Below, one piece after another: positions 32,040 through 45,500 of a stretch of 64,000 bases of DNA (the first letter of the stretch is position 1; each line of letters begins with the position of its first letter). The translations under genes were made by a program, and so were the position numbers. Source of the stretch: Sipunculus nudus. Lineage: Eukaryota > Annelida > Sipuncula > Golfingiida > Sipunculidae. The notes under the pieces were generated by a model. It searched no databases. It was not told the DNA's origin and was given only the letters and a program-made list of their open reading frames with translations. The DNA lies in assembly GCA_026874595.1 (NCBI GenBank), contig CM049308.1, positions 38,806,027 through 38,870,026 of the forward strand, in the 5' to 3' direction.

Positions 32040-35000
32040 ACAAGAATCATAAACATTTTGTTAATTTTTTACAATGTTCCAAGGTTTCAAAACCATGGTG
32101 ATATTATTAATATCAAAAAGAGTAAGTAGGATTTTCCTGAATTTTTTATCAATATTAACTTATTCAATTTTTCAAACGCATTCAATTTTAACTGACTCTG
32201 ACATCTCACAATAGATTGGAATATATCATTGAATAAAGTTTACATAAGCGATTCCACATGAATCAGAATAACTTGTGAACTAATTATTCAAGGGTGATCT
32301 AAACTAGCTTAATCATCTATGAATAAATGACAAAATAGTTTTAAAAAAGGTGTTTTAATGATAGGTCTGCTTTGTCGCCTGAGCAATTGCTGTTCTTCTG
32401 CACAGGATCAGATGTCGGGCCTTGCCTTGAACAATATATATATATGCACGGACCTTTCATGAAATCATTAAATCACCACAACTGTTAAATTATATAGGTG
32501 ACGGAATATGAATCTTGTCACTTCTCTTGACCTGTTACATTTCAAAGACTGTAAATAAATTTTCATTTTTATATAAAATCTGAAAGCAGATAAAGATTTC
32601 TTTGCTCTTTCTCTATAATAAAACTATTAAAATTTTTCGAAAGAACTTGCATGCTCGCTTACATGTTGTATATACTCTTGTATGATGTTTGACCGGCAGG
32701 AAATACTAGAATAAACTTAAAACTTACAAAAGCTATCATTTTTTTCTGCAAAAATAAAGAATGAAGCAATATTTCCTTCGCTATCGAATATCCATTTCGG
32801 ATAACATTTGCTCTTTTAACCTAATGTAGGCCTATTTATATCTGTTAATTTCAAGTTGATTTTATGCACTCGTGATTATTTGAATAAACAATAGATTGAT
32901 TTATTCTTCCCTTTGTGTGGTTGCTATATTTATGCAGATTATTGCCTTAGGGAGAAAATTGATCTCTGTCCTGCACGTCTTGTTGTTATTCAAAACAAAT
33001 ATTTTTTCTTTTATACGATGCACCGTTGGTTAATTTATTTTCGATCGATAATAAATATTTATAAATCGATGCTGTGGACATATTTAATTTTTATATTTAT
33101 TTTTCACCTTGGACGGGTTCCCCTGCGAAAATACGAAGGGATATTTACAGCACTAATCGTAGTCGGTATTAGATGGTATTTATGACAAGGCAATACATTT
33201 CAGAGCATACTTCTGCATTTATAAAAAGGCCATGCATACATATGCACTCTACCATATATACTGTGATCAACTGGTGTAATACTATACCATTCAGTTAAGT
33301 TCGATCGAGAAAGTATTTCGCCTAGATAAAGCGAGATGACGGAAAGCTTGATATCAAATTCATTATTTTGATTTTAAACTTTGTTATGTCCACAAACAAA
33401 GATGTCAATTTTACCAGATGTTTATAGGATTATCGGTCATTTTATCTCCTGTGTTTCCATTTTAAACGGTATTTTATCCTATTTTAGGCACTTTTGTGTT
33501 TATATGCACTCATTTATCGTTACGTATACACTTTGAACGGATTTGTCCAGGTGTTTGAGATTATAGAGTGCTATTGGCACGGCTGGTGTTAATACCAGGA
33601 ACGTAGTTCCTGTCTAAACATTTAAACGATTCTTTGTCAGTCATAAAATAGGGTTATGAAAGGTTCATTTATTCCAAAAATTAATGATATTTGGTTTTAG
33701 CGGGCAGTAATATCCAGGTTTCCGATCATTTATACAGTTTTACAAATCTTATCAGTATAAATCAATGAAGGTGCAAAAGAGCGTCACAGGCGCTTTTGTA
33801 TGTTCTGATTGAATATGTATGCACGTGCTTATGGTGTAACTAGTTTTTAAAACAATGATATAATGTGTATTATCTTTGGAAAAATTCAGATGTATCATTA
33901 TTAGCAGCATATCGGAAACCAGGGTTTCTGGACTTTGCGTCAGGTTGTGCTTTGGCGATGTCTTTATTCATTGTTCATTATTCATCTCATCTTTTGAGCT
34001 GTAGCGACCTTTATGAAATCATCTCGGAGAACGAAAATAACGATTACCCATATTCCCCGAACTACGAATGTCAGCCGTATGAAATTTTAACCCTTCTCTC
34101 GTATGCAAAACTCCTGAACCTGTATTTTACTTGTATATCACTTTTATGCCATGTTTACACATATTTTCCTGTCAACATACAAATTTTGAAATCAGTCCAA
34201 TCACTTTCCTGATTTCATGAAAGTTATCTCTTGTAGGTAAAGGTTAGATTTAAGATAACAATAAAAAATCATAAAAAACACCATTTTCCCATAAATAGTT
34301 TTATGAAGCTTCTCCCAGTCGGGATGTTCAATATTTTAACCATGCATACAACTGTTGAAGCCGACCTCACGGGTATTTGGTTAAACCGAAAGACTCACAT
34401 CCAGGCTACAGGAAATCGAACAGAACAAGAAATCGATGTGGTAAAAATAAACAGGAACCCGATGAATGAATTAGCGATTCCTGGTATTAGTTTAATAACC
34501 AACTGTAAATAAAAAAAAATTGCGCTTTTACCGATGAACGTAAATGAACGCAGCTGGCGTAGCATCAAACATTCATATCGATTTTGTGCGTATCCGTAAG
34601 ATAAAGTGTTCAAAGAATCTGAAAGAAATGTCTGCTGAGTAATATTGAAATTCATATTGGAAGAGCATGTCCTCAGTAAGGCGTAATAAACATTTTTTCG
34701 GGAAGGAGGTTCGCCCCCATGTGTGATGACTATCACACTTTGAATTCTGTTTCTCAATTGTTTCTTACTTACACAGAAGAAATAAACGGGAAGTATGTTA
34801 AGTATTTCGGTGATTGTTTCACCTGGGATATCTACATCTGCTATATACCATGACTCTTTAATTGATGTTGTAATCTTTACAGCTAGATTAGATTCAGATA
34901 TTTGTGATTAATCACACTCGAACGGATATCATATAGTCTGTAAGCTAAATCCTCGTATAGTGAACGCTTGCAGAATGACTCATATCTCGTGGTGAACATC

Positions 35001-35275
35001 CCGTTGTCACGTCCTGCTCAAGCACAAGGTGAAGGTCCTGGTCAGGTCTGCCTTTTATATAATTGAAATCAAATGCGACCCCTTGCAACACCTATGACCG
35101 TGCTCTTCCTAGGTGTTTAGAATGGGATATACTTGATTCGGTACAAATATTTTTTTTTAAGAATATAAACTAGCCTTACTATATTGGATTTCATTTACAA
35201 GATATAGCTTTCAAAGAAGATGACTGATGTCGGGGGGTTTAAGCACAGCATATTGAAATCATGTTTACTTTATTT
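32040..35275. other. AT-rich spacer, no gene recognised
   Basis: It contains open frames up to 120 codons (for example 33,865-34,212 plus and 34,395-34,757 minus), without recognisable domains, plausible splice partners or homology to the block copies. I see no element termini. Confidence 0.5.
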
Positions 35276-35277
35276 GA

Positions 35278-35705
35278 TGCAATTAGCCCCATCCTGTGAT
35301 GAAGTTGGGCAAGCAAGACTTAAAAGAAAGTAACGAAAGCAAACGACTCGCACACTACAGATTTAGACATGCCACCGTTATAGGACAAACCCAATCTTGA
35401 TCTTGCTTCTTAACATTAGCAATGGAGCTGTTTCAGCAGCGGCTTGACGTGGTCGGTCTTACGCTTCTTACGAAATCGACGCGCATTATTCTGGACCATC
35501 TGTAGCCGCTAGACTTGCTCTGCCGTTAACCAAGCAAGAACTAAATTACAGTTAACCAGGCAAGATGACATCCTAGGATGAATTTGGGCAAACAAGAATT
35601 AAAAGGTGGTAACGAAAGGTAACAAAATTCCCCGGCTCGCACACTACATGTCTAGACATACCACCGTTTGTAGGACAACCCAGATCTTGATCTTGTATCT
35701 TAACA
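35278..35705. repeat. Two diverged tandem units, spacing about 285 bp
   Basis: The stretches 35,278-35,410 and 35,560-35,705 share GATGAA-TTGGGCAA-CAAGA, TCGCACACTACA, AGACAT-CCACCGTT and ATCTTGATCTTG-TCTTAACATT. A LINE fragment lies between them. Confidence 0.75.
35419..35508 (-). pseudogene. LINE reverse transcriptase C-terminal remnant
   Basis: The minus strand reads RLQMVQNNARRFRKKRKTDH then VKPLLKQLHC over 30 codons, matching the conserved RLQ.VQN.AAR...DH..P.L..LHW segment of CR1/L2-type LINE polyproteins. No longer frame survives around it. Confidence 0.7.
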
Positions 35706-35814
35706 TTTATTACCAGAACTTAGTTTTCTAGTACTTAGGGGCTGGCTTTTAATAAAGATGCATGGAATACCATTTCATAACACAGAGAGACAGCTTGAAC
35801 AAAAGAACAGTAAC

Positions 35815-36228
35815 TTTAAGATGAATTTATATTTATTACAAATTCAGTTCCAACATTGATATTTTTTCATGACTTGATCATTGACTAGAACCCAAAGCCT
35901 CTTCTCTCCTTCACAAGTCAATTCTGCGTAAACGCGGATGAATAATGGCGAACCTCATGAATTGTTAAGTATACGAGTTTGTATACATGTTTTAATATTA
36001 TGTTAGTTAAATGTAAGGCGATGTCTTGTACATTAAAAGTTCTTGTGAATGACCATGTTCAGTCTTTCAACCAAGTTCTTTATCTTGTGTATCCCGACAT
36101 CAAGGCGGTGAAAGGAAGTATGGTATATATCACGTCACCATCAACGGTCGCATCATGAAAATCCGCGCATCTTCATCAGGTGGACGTGATTTTGCTATTC
36201 TGTTGTTGCTGTTGACATCGATATTACT
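35815..36228 (-). other. Candidate terminal exon of copy B
   Basis: A minus-strand acceptor TATTTTTGCAG|AG lies at 36,229-36,230. Joined to the phase-1 donor of exon 15 it gives an immediate stop (CAG TAA); the acceptor two bases further gives ten codons and a stop. AATAAA on the minus strand at 35,832-35,837 could end it. The equivalent in copy A would lie left of the window. Confidence 0.3.
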
Positions 36229-36534
36229 CTGCAAAAATATTATACTGTATAAATACAATGCATTTGATTAAAAAAGTAAAAGGAAGAAATGGATCCCGTG
36301 TGCAGATATAAGTGGAACCTCATGAGTCTATCTGCTACACAGAAGACCAATAAAATAATACCACAAGCGAAAGACAAGTAATTTCCTCCTTGCCACAAAG
36401 AAAGATACCGTGGTCTTCAGGTTTACAATGTTTTCATGTTAAAATAAATTTTCAACAAAGTGTAACGGGACAAATGAAAAGTATAACTGCGATTGGAGGA
36501 AGTGATTTGGCTGTTTTCATCGTATCTTTCTTAT

Positions 36535-39500
36535 TCATGCGATAACGACCATGCATAAGTTCAAGCGTTGCTGGGAGCAGTACGCGCACTTATCTGGAAA
36601 GATAGGTGTTGAAGAGAACTTACGAGTCCCACGGCAGAAATTCATGCAATCAATCTCTCTGGCAAAGTTGTTATCATTACCGCCGCACCCGGTGAAGGAA
36701 AACGGAAAACATCCACCTCTAAATCTATCGTAATAAAATCGGGTTTTAGGTGTGGCGCCAGAACATGCTCCTCCCGTATTTCCGCTGTTACTCGACAATT
36801 GGCATACTGCGAATGGGGCTACAATAAGGGAAACACTGGACATTAAATACGCGCGATATTTGTGACGAATAAAATCATTTATCGCAATATTCAAAACACA
36901 CTACTCCGATAGTTTGGAAAATAATTCTGGTTATCCAAATAATTGTTATTCGTTTAAGCGTATTGCAATCAGTTCCATTCAATTAAATTATTGGTCCAAT
37001 ACGAAAATACATTATCAAACGTGAAAACGACACGTGAATTCTTACATGCACAAGTCAAACCTGACATATTTAAAATAAAAAGATATTTATGAGCAACACC
37101 AACCACTCATCCGGTCATTATTCTGACTTATTAAGATTTATATGCATCACATTTTAACAGTACCTTGACAAACTGCTGTTGCTGGGCATGAATTCGTGAC
37201 ACAGTTGTTTAGAGTCTTCGGCCTACACTTGGATCCCGCTGAGCAGGAAAGACGGGTAGCCTGCATAATAATAAGTGAACTTAGTTTTTTTATCTACTTT
37301 AACCAAGATGTAAATTGATTTATTGTATAGTAATAAGAATAAGAATAATTACGTATCACATCTATGAATGTAGATTGAAGGTTACTGAATTGACATATTC
37401 GACTTATACATTTGTGAAACCGATGAATGCTAGGAGTTCTGGTTAGATTCATTGATAATTTGTAAGAAGTAATGCCTGTATAACATCCAGGAATATTTAG
37501 GTTAGGTCATCTGACAAAAATATCTGAATCGCTTCTCTGGGGTATTCAGTTCCGACAAATTTATCAGGTAACTTTCTTATCTTATTCCAATAGATTAGTG
37601 ATTAGTGAAACTGTAGAGCGAGTATCTTTTAAAAGTATGTGTTACATTGAAAACTTCAAAACTGACACAGTTAGATAGAGATAAAAAAATAGCACTTACG
37701 TCACAAGGGTTTTCATTGCATTTACAGGTTTCACAGGTTGCGCCACTTTTTACTTCCCAGGTAAAACCGAAAGCACAGTTCTGGCACGGGGACGCATCAC
37801 GTGTACAAGATCCCGGGTTGGTCAAGCAGTTGCAAATAGCGCACCCTCTGTTGTCATAAGTCACGGATCCCTGGCATGAGCATGATGTTGCACAGCATTC
37901 ACAGGTACACTGAGCGGCGGTACTTCCAACTGTGAGAACTCCTTTTTGACCCAACGGACAGGAAACTCTCTGGCTACAGTCACAAGACGGTTGACAGTAG
38001 CATGATTCACAATTGGTCGTAGGGTTGACCGTTTTAACAACCGTCTGCCCTGGAAGACAGTTACATTGTGGGGTTTGGCAGACCTGGTTGCCTGTGTTTG
38101 TACTTGTCTGTCTACATGAGCATACCGGACAACCATTCTGAATTTGTCCTGTTGCGTAACTTGTCCATCCGGGATTACATCCGCCGTTGCAGCTTTGACA
38201 AGTCGTACTGGGGGTTGGCGTGGAAGAACACTGGCATACTGGACAATTTCCCCTCATCACAGCATATCCACTGCCTCCTGGGCAATGTGCGCAACTGTAT
38301 GCTGCGCATTGATTTGTGCCACCTGAAATATGATGTGTCAGGCATAATTTAGATATGAAGCGATTTGTGCCAAAAGTGTTTTATATATGTATATTGAATT
38401 TTGCATGTGTGAAAGGCATATTCTGTGAAAGGTATGTTAAAATTTCATTTACACATGAACCCATACAGGAGAGATAATATCATTACAAATTTGGACAGAT
38501 ACTTGACAATATGAAGTCATGGATAAAACTTATTAAAATCTGATTGAGATTTAAGCTGTTAGTGACTAATCATTCGTGTATTTTGGTCCTGATTTATTCA
38601 GGTGTTATAGGATTAAGAAAGGTTTTCATCATGATAGGGTAGCCGGGATCATTTTGAATAAAAACGAAACTTAAAAGGCAAATAACAGTCAACATACAAA
38701 TCTGTTCAATTAGTGAGAAAATTCAAATGAAAAGTCATAATTAATGTCTAGACGAATACCTATAGATTCCTTAGCGGGGACGGATTTTCAACATATACTA
38801 AACTCTATTCCTCCTACCTTTGTTACCATTTTTCTTTCGAAAATTGTCTAAAATGTTTACATTTTCAATAATTATGTGGACAGCTAGATATGGAATTGAT
38901 GGCCTAATATGGGAATCAAGAAATTAACATTTAATGTTTCATTTATGATTTTCAACATGACTGTTTTACAATGGTCAGATAAATCAGATGTGTCCCTGCA
39001 AGAGTAAAGTCATCTTTGTTTTAGTGCATGGTTATATTTTTATAGTGTTCACATGACTTCTGACAGTCACATGACAGTCAGAGGCTGTCAGTTGATGCTG
39101 TTTTTCCATGTGAATTGTAATATTTATATAAACACATTTCAAAATATCGTAATAATGTTAGTAACAGAGGCTTCTTAAGTACTACAAGTAATAAAGTATA
39201 TATACAAGATCATTTATCCTATTGGCCAGCAGGGCAAGGGAGGTTGGAACGTGATCATTCATTTTACAAAATTTTGAGAACGTTATTTTTGTTCTATTAA
39301 GGGTTCGTTGTTTTAAATAGATCTGCACGTATTACAGGTCATTCCCTGTTATCCCTGGACCAATCATGCATCAGTTGGAATGATAAAGCGCTGCACCCCT
39401 ACAAATTTGTGAAGCATGCAAGCCAATGAGGTAGTGCGTCTTCATACTGAAAATAGGTTTATCTGATTACGAGGTCAGTCTAATATATTGGCTTCCTCGC

Positions 39501-42500
39501 TGTTATAAGCAATCAAGTTCTTTTTACTAACTATAGAATATTGCTTAGCTTTCGGTAATAATATTTGAATATTAATCGAACTAGTATCCAATTGACTAAG
39601 ACCCAACCAATGAAACGGACTCAGACGAAAAGACTGAAAAGAACATGCTTGGCGTCTTGTGGTGATGCTACGCCATACATTTCATCAGGACCCTCTTAAA
39701 GTAAGGCTGTCGAGCATAGAAGATGTTCTCGCTTGTAACAGTTTGTTGAGAATGAAATCATGAATAATTGCGTGATGACCTATTCTCAGTATAGTATATA
39801 TTCCTTTATAATACCCTGTTAAATTTACTGTATACTAAAATGTAAAATAGAATTAAGCAGGGATTTCTGGGTAAGTGACATAATATCTTAATTTTCCTAT
39901 TGGTGTCATCATCACTCCTCTCATTTAAATGATAAACCTAAAAAAGGCCACTTACACGCTCGGATGCAGTCACTTTGCGACACAAATAGCACCCCACTGT
40001 TAGCTGAACATCCTCTCCACTGAAATGATTTACATCCGTCATTGGTGTAGTAGTACATCGTCTTCGGTGCCCTATTACAATTGCCGAAGGCGGTGGTAGG
40101 AAGTACCATACACATGTTCCGGTCTAAAATTCCAATGACATGTATTATTTTTTCATTATTGTTTTTATTATAATTAATTATTATTTTTATTTGGATTATG
40201 ATTTCCGCAAAAGCCCTTTATGACTGATGAGCGAAAATCATATTACTCAAATGTATATTTTCAATGATACTAGATTTATCCTTACACCCGATTCATTTTT
40301 TAAATACACTTATAAATCTTAGGGTTATGGGCAAAATGTGTAACTCTTTAAATTTATACATCCGATGAAAAGTGAATAGCACTTGGCATCATGATGCAAA
40401 ATTTTATTCTATAATAATTAAGAAAAAAAAATTCAGTAATTACAGGAATATATCTATTGTATTATGACATTTGTCTAACAGATGAATTCTATAACTTACA
40501 GCATTTACACAACTTCAGCTCAGATTCTACGTCATAACAGTTACTAAAAGAACTAGTTTTCAAAGATATAACAGTAAACTTGGGAAATGCTTTAACTTAC
40601 CAACGCATTTTGGACTATAAGATACACAGGCAGGGTAAGAGCTGCATCCAGACACGCATGTGAAGCCATTTGAGCAGGTACCACTCTACAAATCATATTT
40701 AAAAAATAACTAATCCGTACCCTTAAGGATATAATATTAGCTCTGTTTAAACACGTTTAATTAGTTGATAAGGAATTTATTTCGTTCAATTTTAGATATT
40801 GTGATGATTCAAACATATTTACAGAAGTTGCGTTTTCGGTGATTCAAATTAGGATCAAAATATTAATTTTTTTATTTATACAAACCGTGCACGTAGATGA
40901 TGTTGGCGTTGAGGTACCGGGGCAAATACACGAGACCGGACAGTTGTTGCTATCTCGAGTCCAGCCGATGTTATTTACACAGTTGCAAATAGGATCTGGA
41001 CACACGTTAGATGATGGGATAGCTACTCCCTCTGTAATTAAGATTGAATTAGAAAAAAGTTAGTTACCAGCTTCATTTTACAGCGACATAAAACACCCCA
41101 AGTTTCCATAACAAAGTTCAGTAATCCTGAACAAAACAGAGCAATACGATGTTAAGTGACCAATTTGATTATATACCCGAAACTTGTATGCTATTATAAA
41201 TGAACACTAGAAATTTTAATTAATTTTTATTTATGCCATGTCATGCCTGACAATGAAAAATGGAGATCGGACAAATAGTTACAGGTTATAAATGTGTCCA
41301 CATATATACAAATGCCTGAGAATGGAAGAATTTCTGCTTTAGAGATAAAATGACTTTAGTCACCATGATTAAAACAATCCATCAACCGAAACGGATCCAT
41401 CATTATATCCAGTATTTAATATTCTTTTTTTAGAATCCTTGAACCAGCTGGATCCAGAAATGATAGAGAGAAGAATGTTCATGAAGACTATCCTTATTAT
41501 TTGTAAATCCTTATACGTTACATGTTCCTGTTCACCAAAGTCACCATTTCCTCCTTAGTTTTTGTATTCCGACCAACTTAAATTTCGTTGTCTTGACTTT
41601 TTTGTCTCTTGACTGTATTTTATCAGTCTTTTCAGATTTAATATAATATATACACGAACTTACTGCAGACTTGTTCACAATTAGCGACCGTCATGAAGTT
41701 GTTTGGACCTGCACATCCGTGGAAAAACTGACGCGTACATTGTTTGGTGACGTTGTTGAAAACAAACCGGGCTTCACTATAACTGGTTTTTTCCGTGCAA
41801 CTCCTTGGATCAGCATTACAAATATCCTGGTAATCTGAAAGTAAAGGCAAGGTGTAAACATTTATTTTACAGGTTCTTTTAGGACGCTAGACAAAGGGCA
41901 GTTAACAAGTAATTTCATTAAAAAATCTGTATATATTTACTTGAAGCTCGGGCAAAATGAATGAGCTAGAGATGTTTTTAAATAAAAGGAATACAAACGG
42001 TCAGTTGTTGTTACATGATTCCATGTTACCATTTCATAGTCTGCACATTTAATTAGCTAGCTTAAACTGGCCAAGTCTCCCATTTGACCTTTATAAACGA
42101 AAGGTAATCCCTTGGAGCTTTTATAAAAATAGGCCAGAATACATGGATATCACGATATACAGGCTGCTTGTTTTATTTATATCAACGTGTATATGAAATG
42201 CTGGGGCTCGCCCAAATACAACAAATTTAACAAGGGCAACAGGCGGCAAGTCAGATAAGCAATAGCTTTGCAAATGATTTTGCAAACAAGTGACCTATCT
42301 ACCTCCTGCATATATGCGAACTACCACCTTAGGATACATGTTTTCCATTGTGTTTGAAAACATGTTGTTGATAAACAAGTTCGTACCAACTGTACGGAGC
42401 CTTATAAGAATTTTTCTTAACCAGAATTGACCTTAGATCAATATATACACAGAAGAAGCTAGAAATCATATAAATTCTTTTTCAAAAGGTAGGTGAATGG

Positions 42501-45500
42501 ACACTATTAGAAACCAAAGTGTGGGTACATATACACGCTTTCGAGCAACATTGGCAAAAATGACAATAGCAGATTTTTATTCAAAGGAAAACCCTGAAAA
42601 CACTGCAATTAACCTTTTTCTGCGCGAAGCTGGTTGTCTTGTTAATGACCAATCTGTCGTAAATAAACGTGTATTTGATATTGTATGACTGTGTTACTGT
42701 TGTCACTTAGAGTGATCAAACCGTTTACTTACTGACGCAGACACCTTGGGCTGAGCAGGGCGGATTTCTGCACGTCTGTGGGACAGCAACTCGACATCTT
42801 TGACCAGCAGCACATTGTGTACTCACACTCTTTAAAATGGCGAGACAAAAAGATACAGAATAATAGACAAGAACATTTCATTCCCCTATCTTAGTTTAAA
42901 GCATTAATTGATAATTCTTGTAAATATTTACTGATTTTTCTTACCTCCTTATCAAACTTAATCCAGAACGCTTGATCGAAGCCACAAAATTTAGATCCTA
43001 CTGAATAACAATGTCAAGTCCTTAAAAAGTGAAAATGAATGATATTCTTTTATATAAAAACAAATTTTTTTCATATATAAACACGAATGATCGTTAAAGA
43101 TATATGATTCATACTGCTTGATTAATGTTGTTACTCACCACACAGGGGTCTGGTCCACATTCACATAGCGGACAGTCATTCTTATCCCGCTTGTATCCAT
43201 AAATACAATTAAGATTGCAGTATTTCGGCAGACCTGTGCATGTACCTGTAAATAGATAAAAGTATGATCAATTATAACATGGGTATACAAGTAAGGTATT
43301 TCAAATAAAACACAACCCAGAGTTTCATATATGATGAAGTGCCTTGTGAGCTTCATTTAGGAATATCTGTATTATTCTAGTTGGAAATCGAAAATATCAC
43401 ATGGAAGGTCGCATAAGGTTAAAGAGTCAATCTGTAGAGGTTCATGTATGAACCTCAAAGATATATTATAAGTGTAATTTTTTTGTTGGATGACATTTTG
43501 GTAAACAGTATGTATTATGATTAAGTGTCCGTCTGCTGGATCCATACATGTGTTAATATATTCTCTCCTGTTATTGGAGGATACTTAATAAATAAATATG
43601 TCAACGCTCACCTGGTGGGTGACAAATATCCTGACAAGCCTTCAAAGTTTGAAAGTTGTTTTTATTAGCCGGCTTACACTGGCCAAAATAGAAAGGCTGG
43701 CATTCTTTCTTGTCAGAATTATAGTAGAATCTTGGCACCCAACTTTTGTTGCTGCAAAGGCCGGCTTCATCTTTAACCACCATACAGTCAGCATGTGGAC
43801 TGAAAGCTAAAGAAAAAAAAGGATAAAGCATTGAGGTTTTAATCAAGAACAAAATGCAAGGTTTTTAGCGAACAATTTATGATTAAAGTAGTATAACTAG
43901 TTTCAAATAGCACACACAACAGTCTATGGCAATGAAAGAAGAATATTTGTTATATTTGTGCATAATAATTTGGAATGATGGTTGCAGCTAATTAATAATC
44001 AAGCTTACTTTCATCTATTAACAATGAAATCTGACTCTTGTTTACGACAAGGTACCATTCATTTAGTAACAGTGATATTTCTCTTATGTTCACAACTAGG
44101 TAAACAAGCTACAATCTATTTATAACAAAGTGTGGTGACTAATGGAAACAGCGAAGTAAGTAAGCTAACATTCATTTATTTACAATGAACTTTGATGTTC
44201 ACAGCTAAGTATGCAAGCTAACAGCCATTTAATATCAATGGTATTTGCAAAAAAGCCCTTACTTTTCTGTACACATGTATTCTCACAGTCAAGCCAAGAC
44301 GTGTATCTGTTTTGATTGCCATCGCATCCCAAATAGATAAACTTTTTGCACTGGTTTGCTGTCATGTCATAATACCATTTTTCTCGGGGAGGAATTGTTT
44401 GAGGACAGTATTTTCCCTCATTCTTGGGGTCCGTACATTTTGCTCCAGCTGGATAGGCAGTGTCTAAAAAGAGCAGTAATATTATTGATATTTAAGTAAT
44501 ATATTTTATATATTAAATTTCATATCATTTATTTATTATTTTGATATATGCACTTCAAGCAGTAAGAATTTGTAGACCATTACCTTCACATGTTGTTTTG
44601 CAGGACTCGTAGGTTTTGTAGTGATTTCCATTGGTAAGTTGGCAACCAAACACGGCTAACTCACACTTCCTCGAGGTGATATTGTAGAAATACATATTAA
44701 CCTTCAGACCACAGTTTCCCCTTTCTAATTTCAATTTACAGGATTCCTCTGTAGAAAAAAATATAAAAAAAAATCAATTGATGTGTCGAGGATATTTGAG
44801 AATACTGGAAAGAAATACCGGATGCAAAATTGTGTCCATCATGAAACTTTTATTATTCTATATGGACTTTAAATTTACCGGCTGGATATAATAAGATCGA
44901 CAAGATGCAGTGACGTTATCTACTGTCATTCGTCACATCCTTTGCTTACATTATAAGACAAAAAAGAGATCTTTACTAATTTCAGTAGTCTGTTATTATA
45001 GTTACATCATTTTTTTTCATGTGATATTAGAGAACATAATATTTAGTACCTTTGCTTTTTCCATTTTTTAATAAACATATCCGTTTGACTTATAACGGAA
45101 ACCTGTCGGTGATACTCACTGCTTGGAGGTACCTTGTCACAATTAGTATTCAGACATGTACATTGGCAGGCATACTCAGAAATGTGATTGTTCGCATTGC
45201 CGCCCTCTCCGTTATACTGGAACGGGTAACACGTTTTGCTTGATGGTACATAATAATATCGAAGTTCTGTCTTTGAGCCTGTACCAGGATCTTTATCCCC
45301 CGTACATTGTGCCTGACATGTGGTTACTGCAAAACAGATATGTATCTTTTAATAAAATAGAATTTCATTCATGTGAGCAAAAATATTATCAGGTACAAGA
45401 AGACTTATTTATAGTGGTACTGATTAAAGTTCAAATAGTTAATAAATAGTTATATATACAATATATACTGATAATAGCTCAAATAGTTTATGTATAGTTA

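Noticed and set aside
33865-34212. 115-codon frame with hydrophobic stretches
   Set aside because: No signal peptide plus domain pattern, no homologue recognised, and composition like its AT-rich surroundings.
34395-34757. 120-codon minus-strand frame
   Set aside because: No motif and no promoter or splice evidence; length is compatible with chance.
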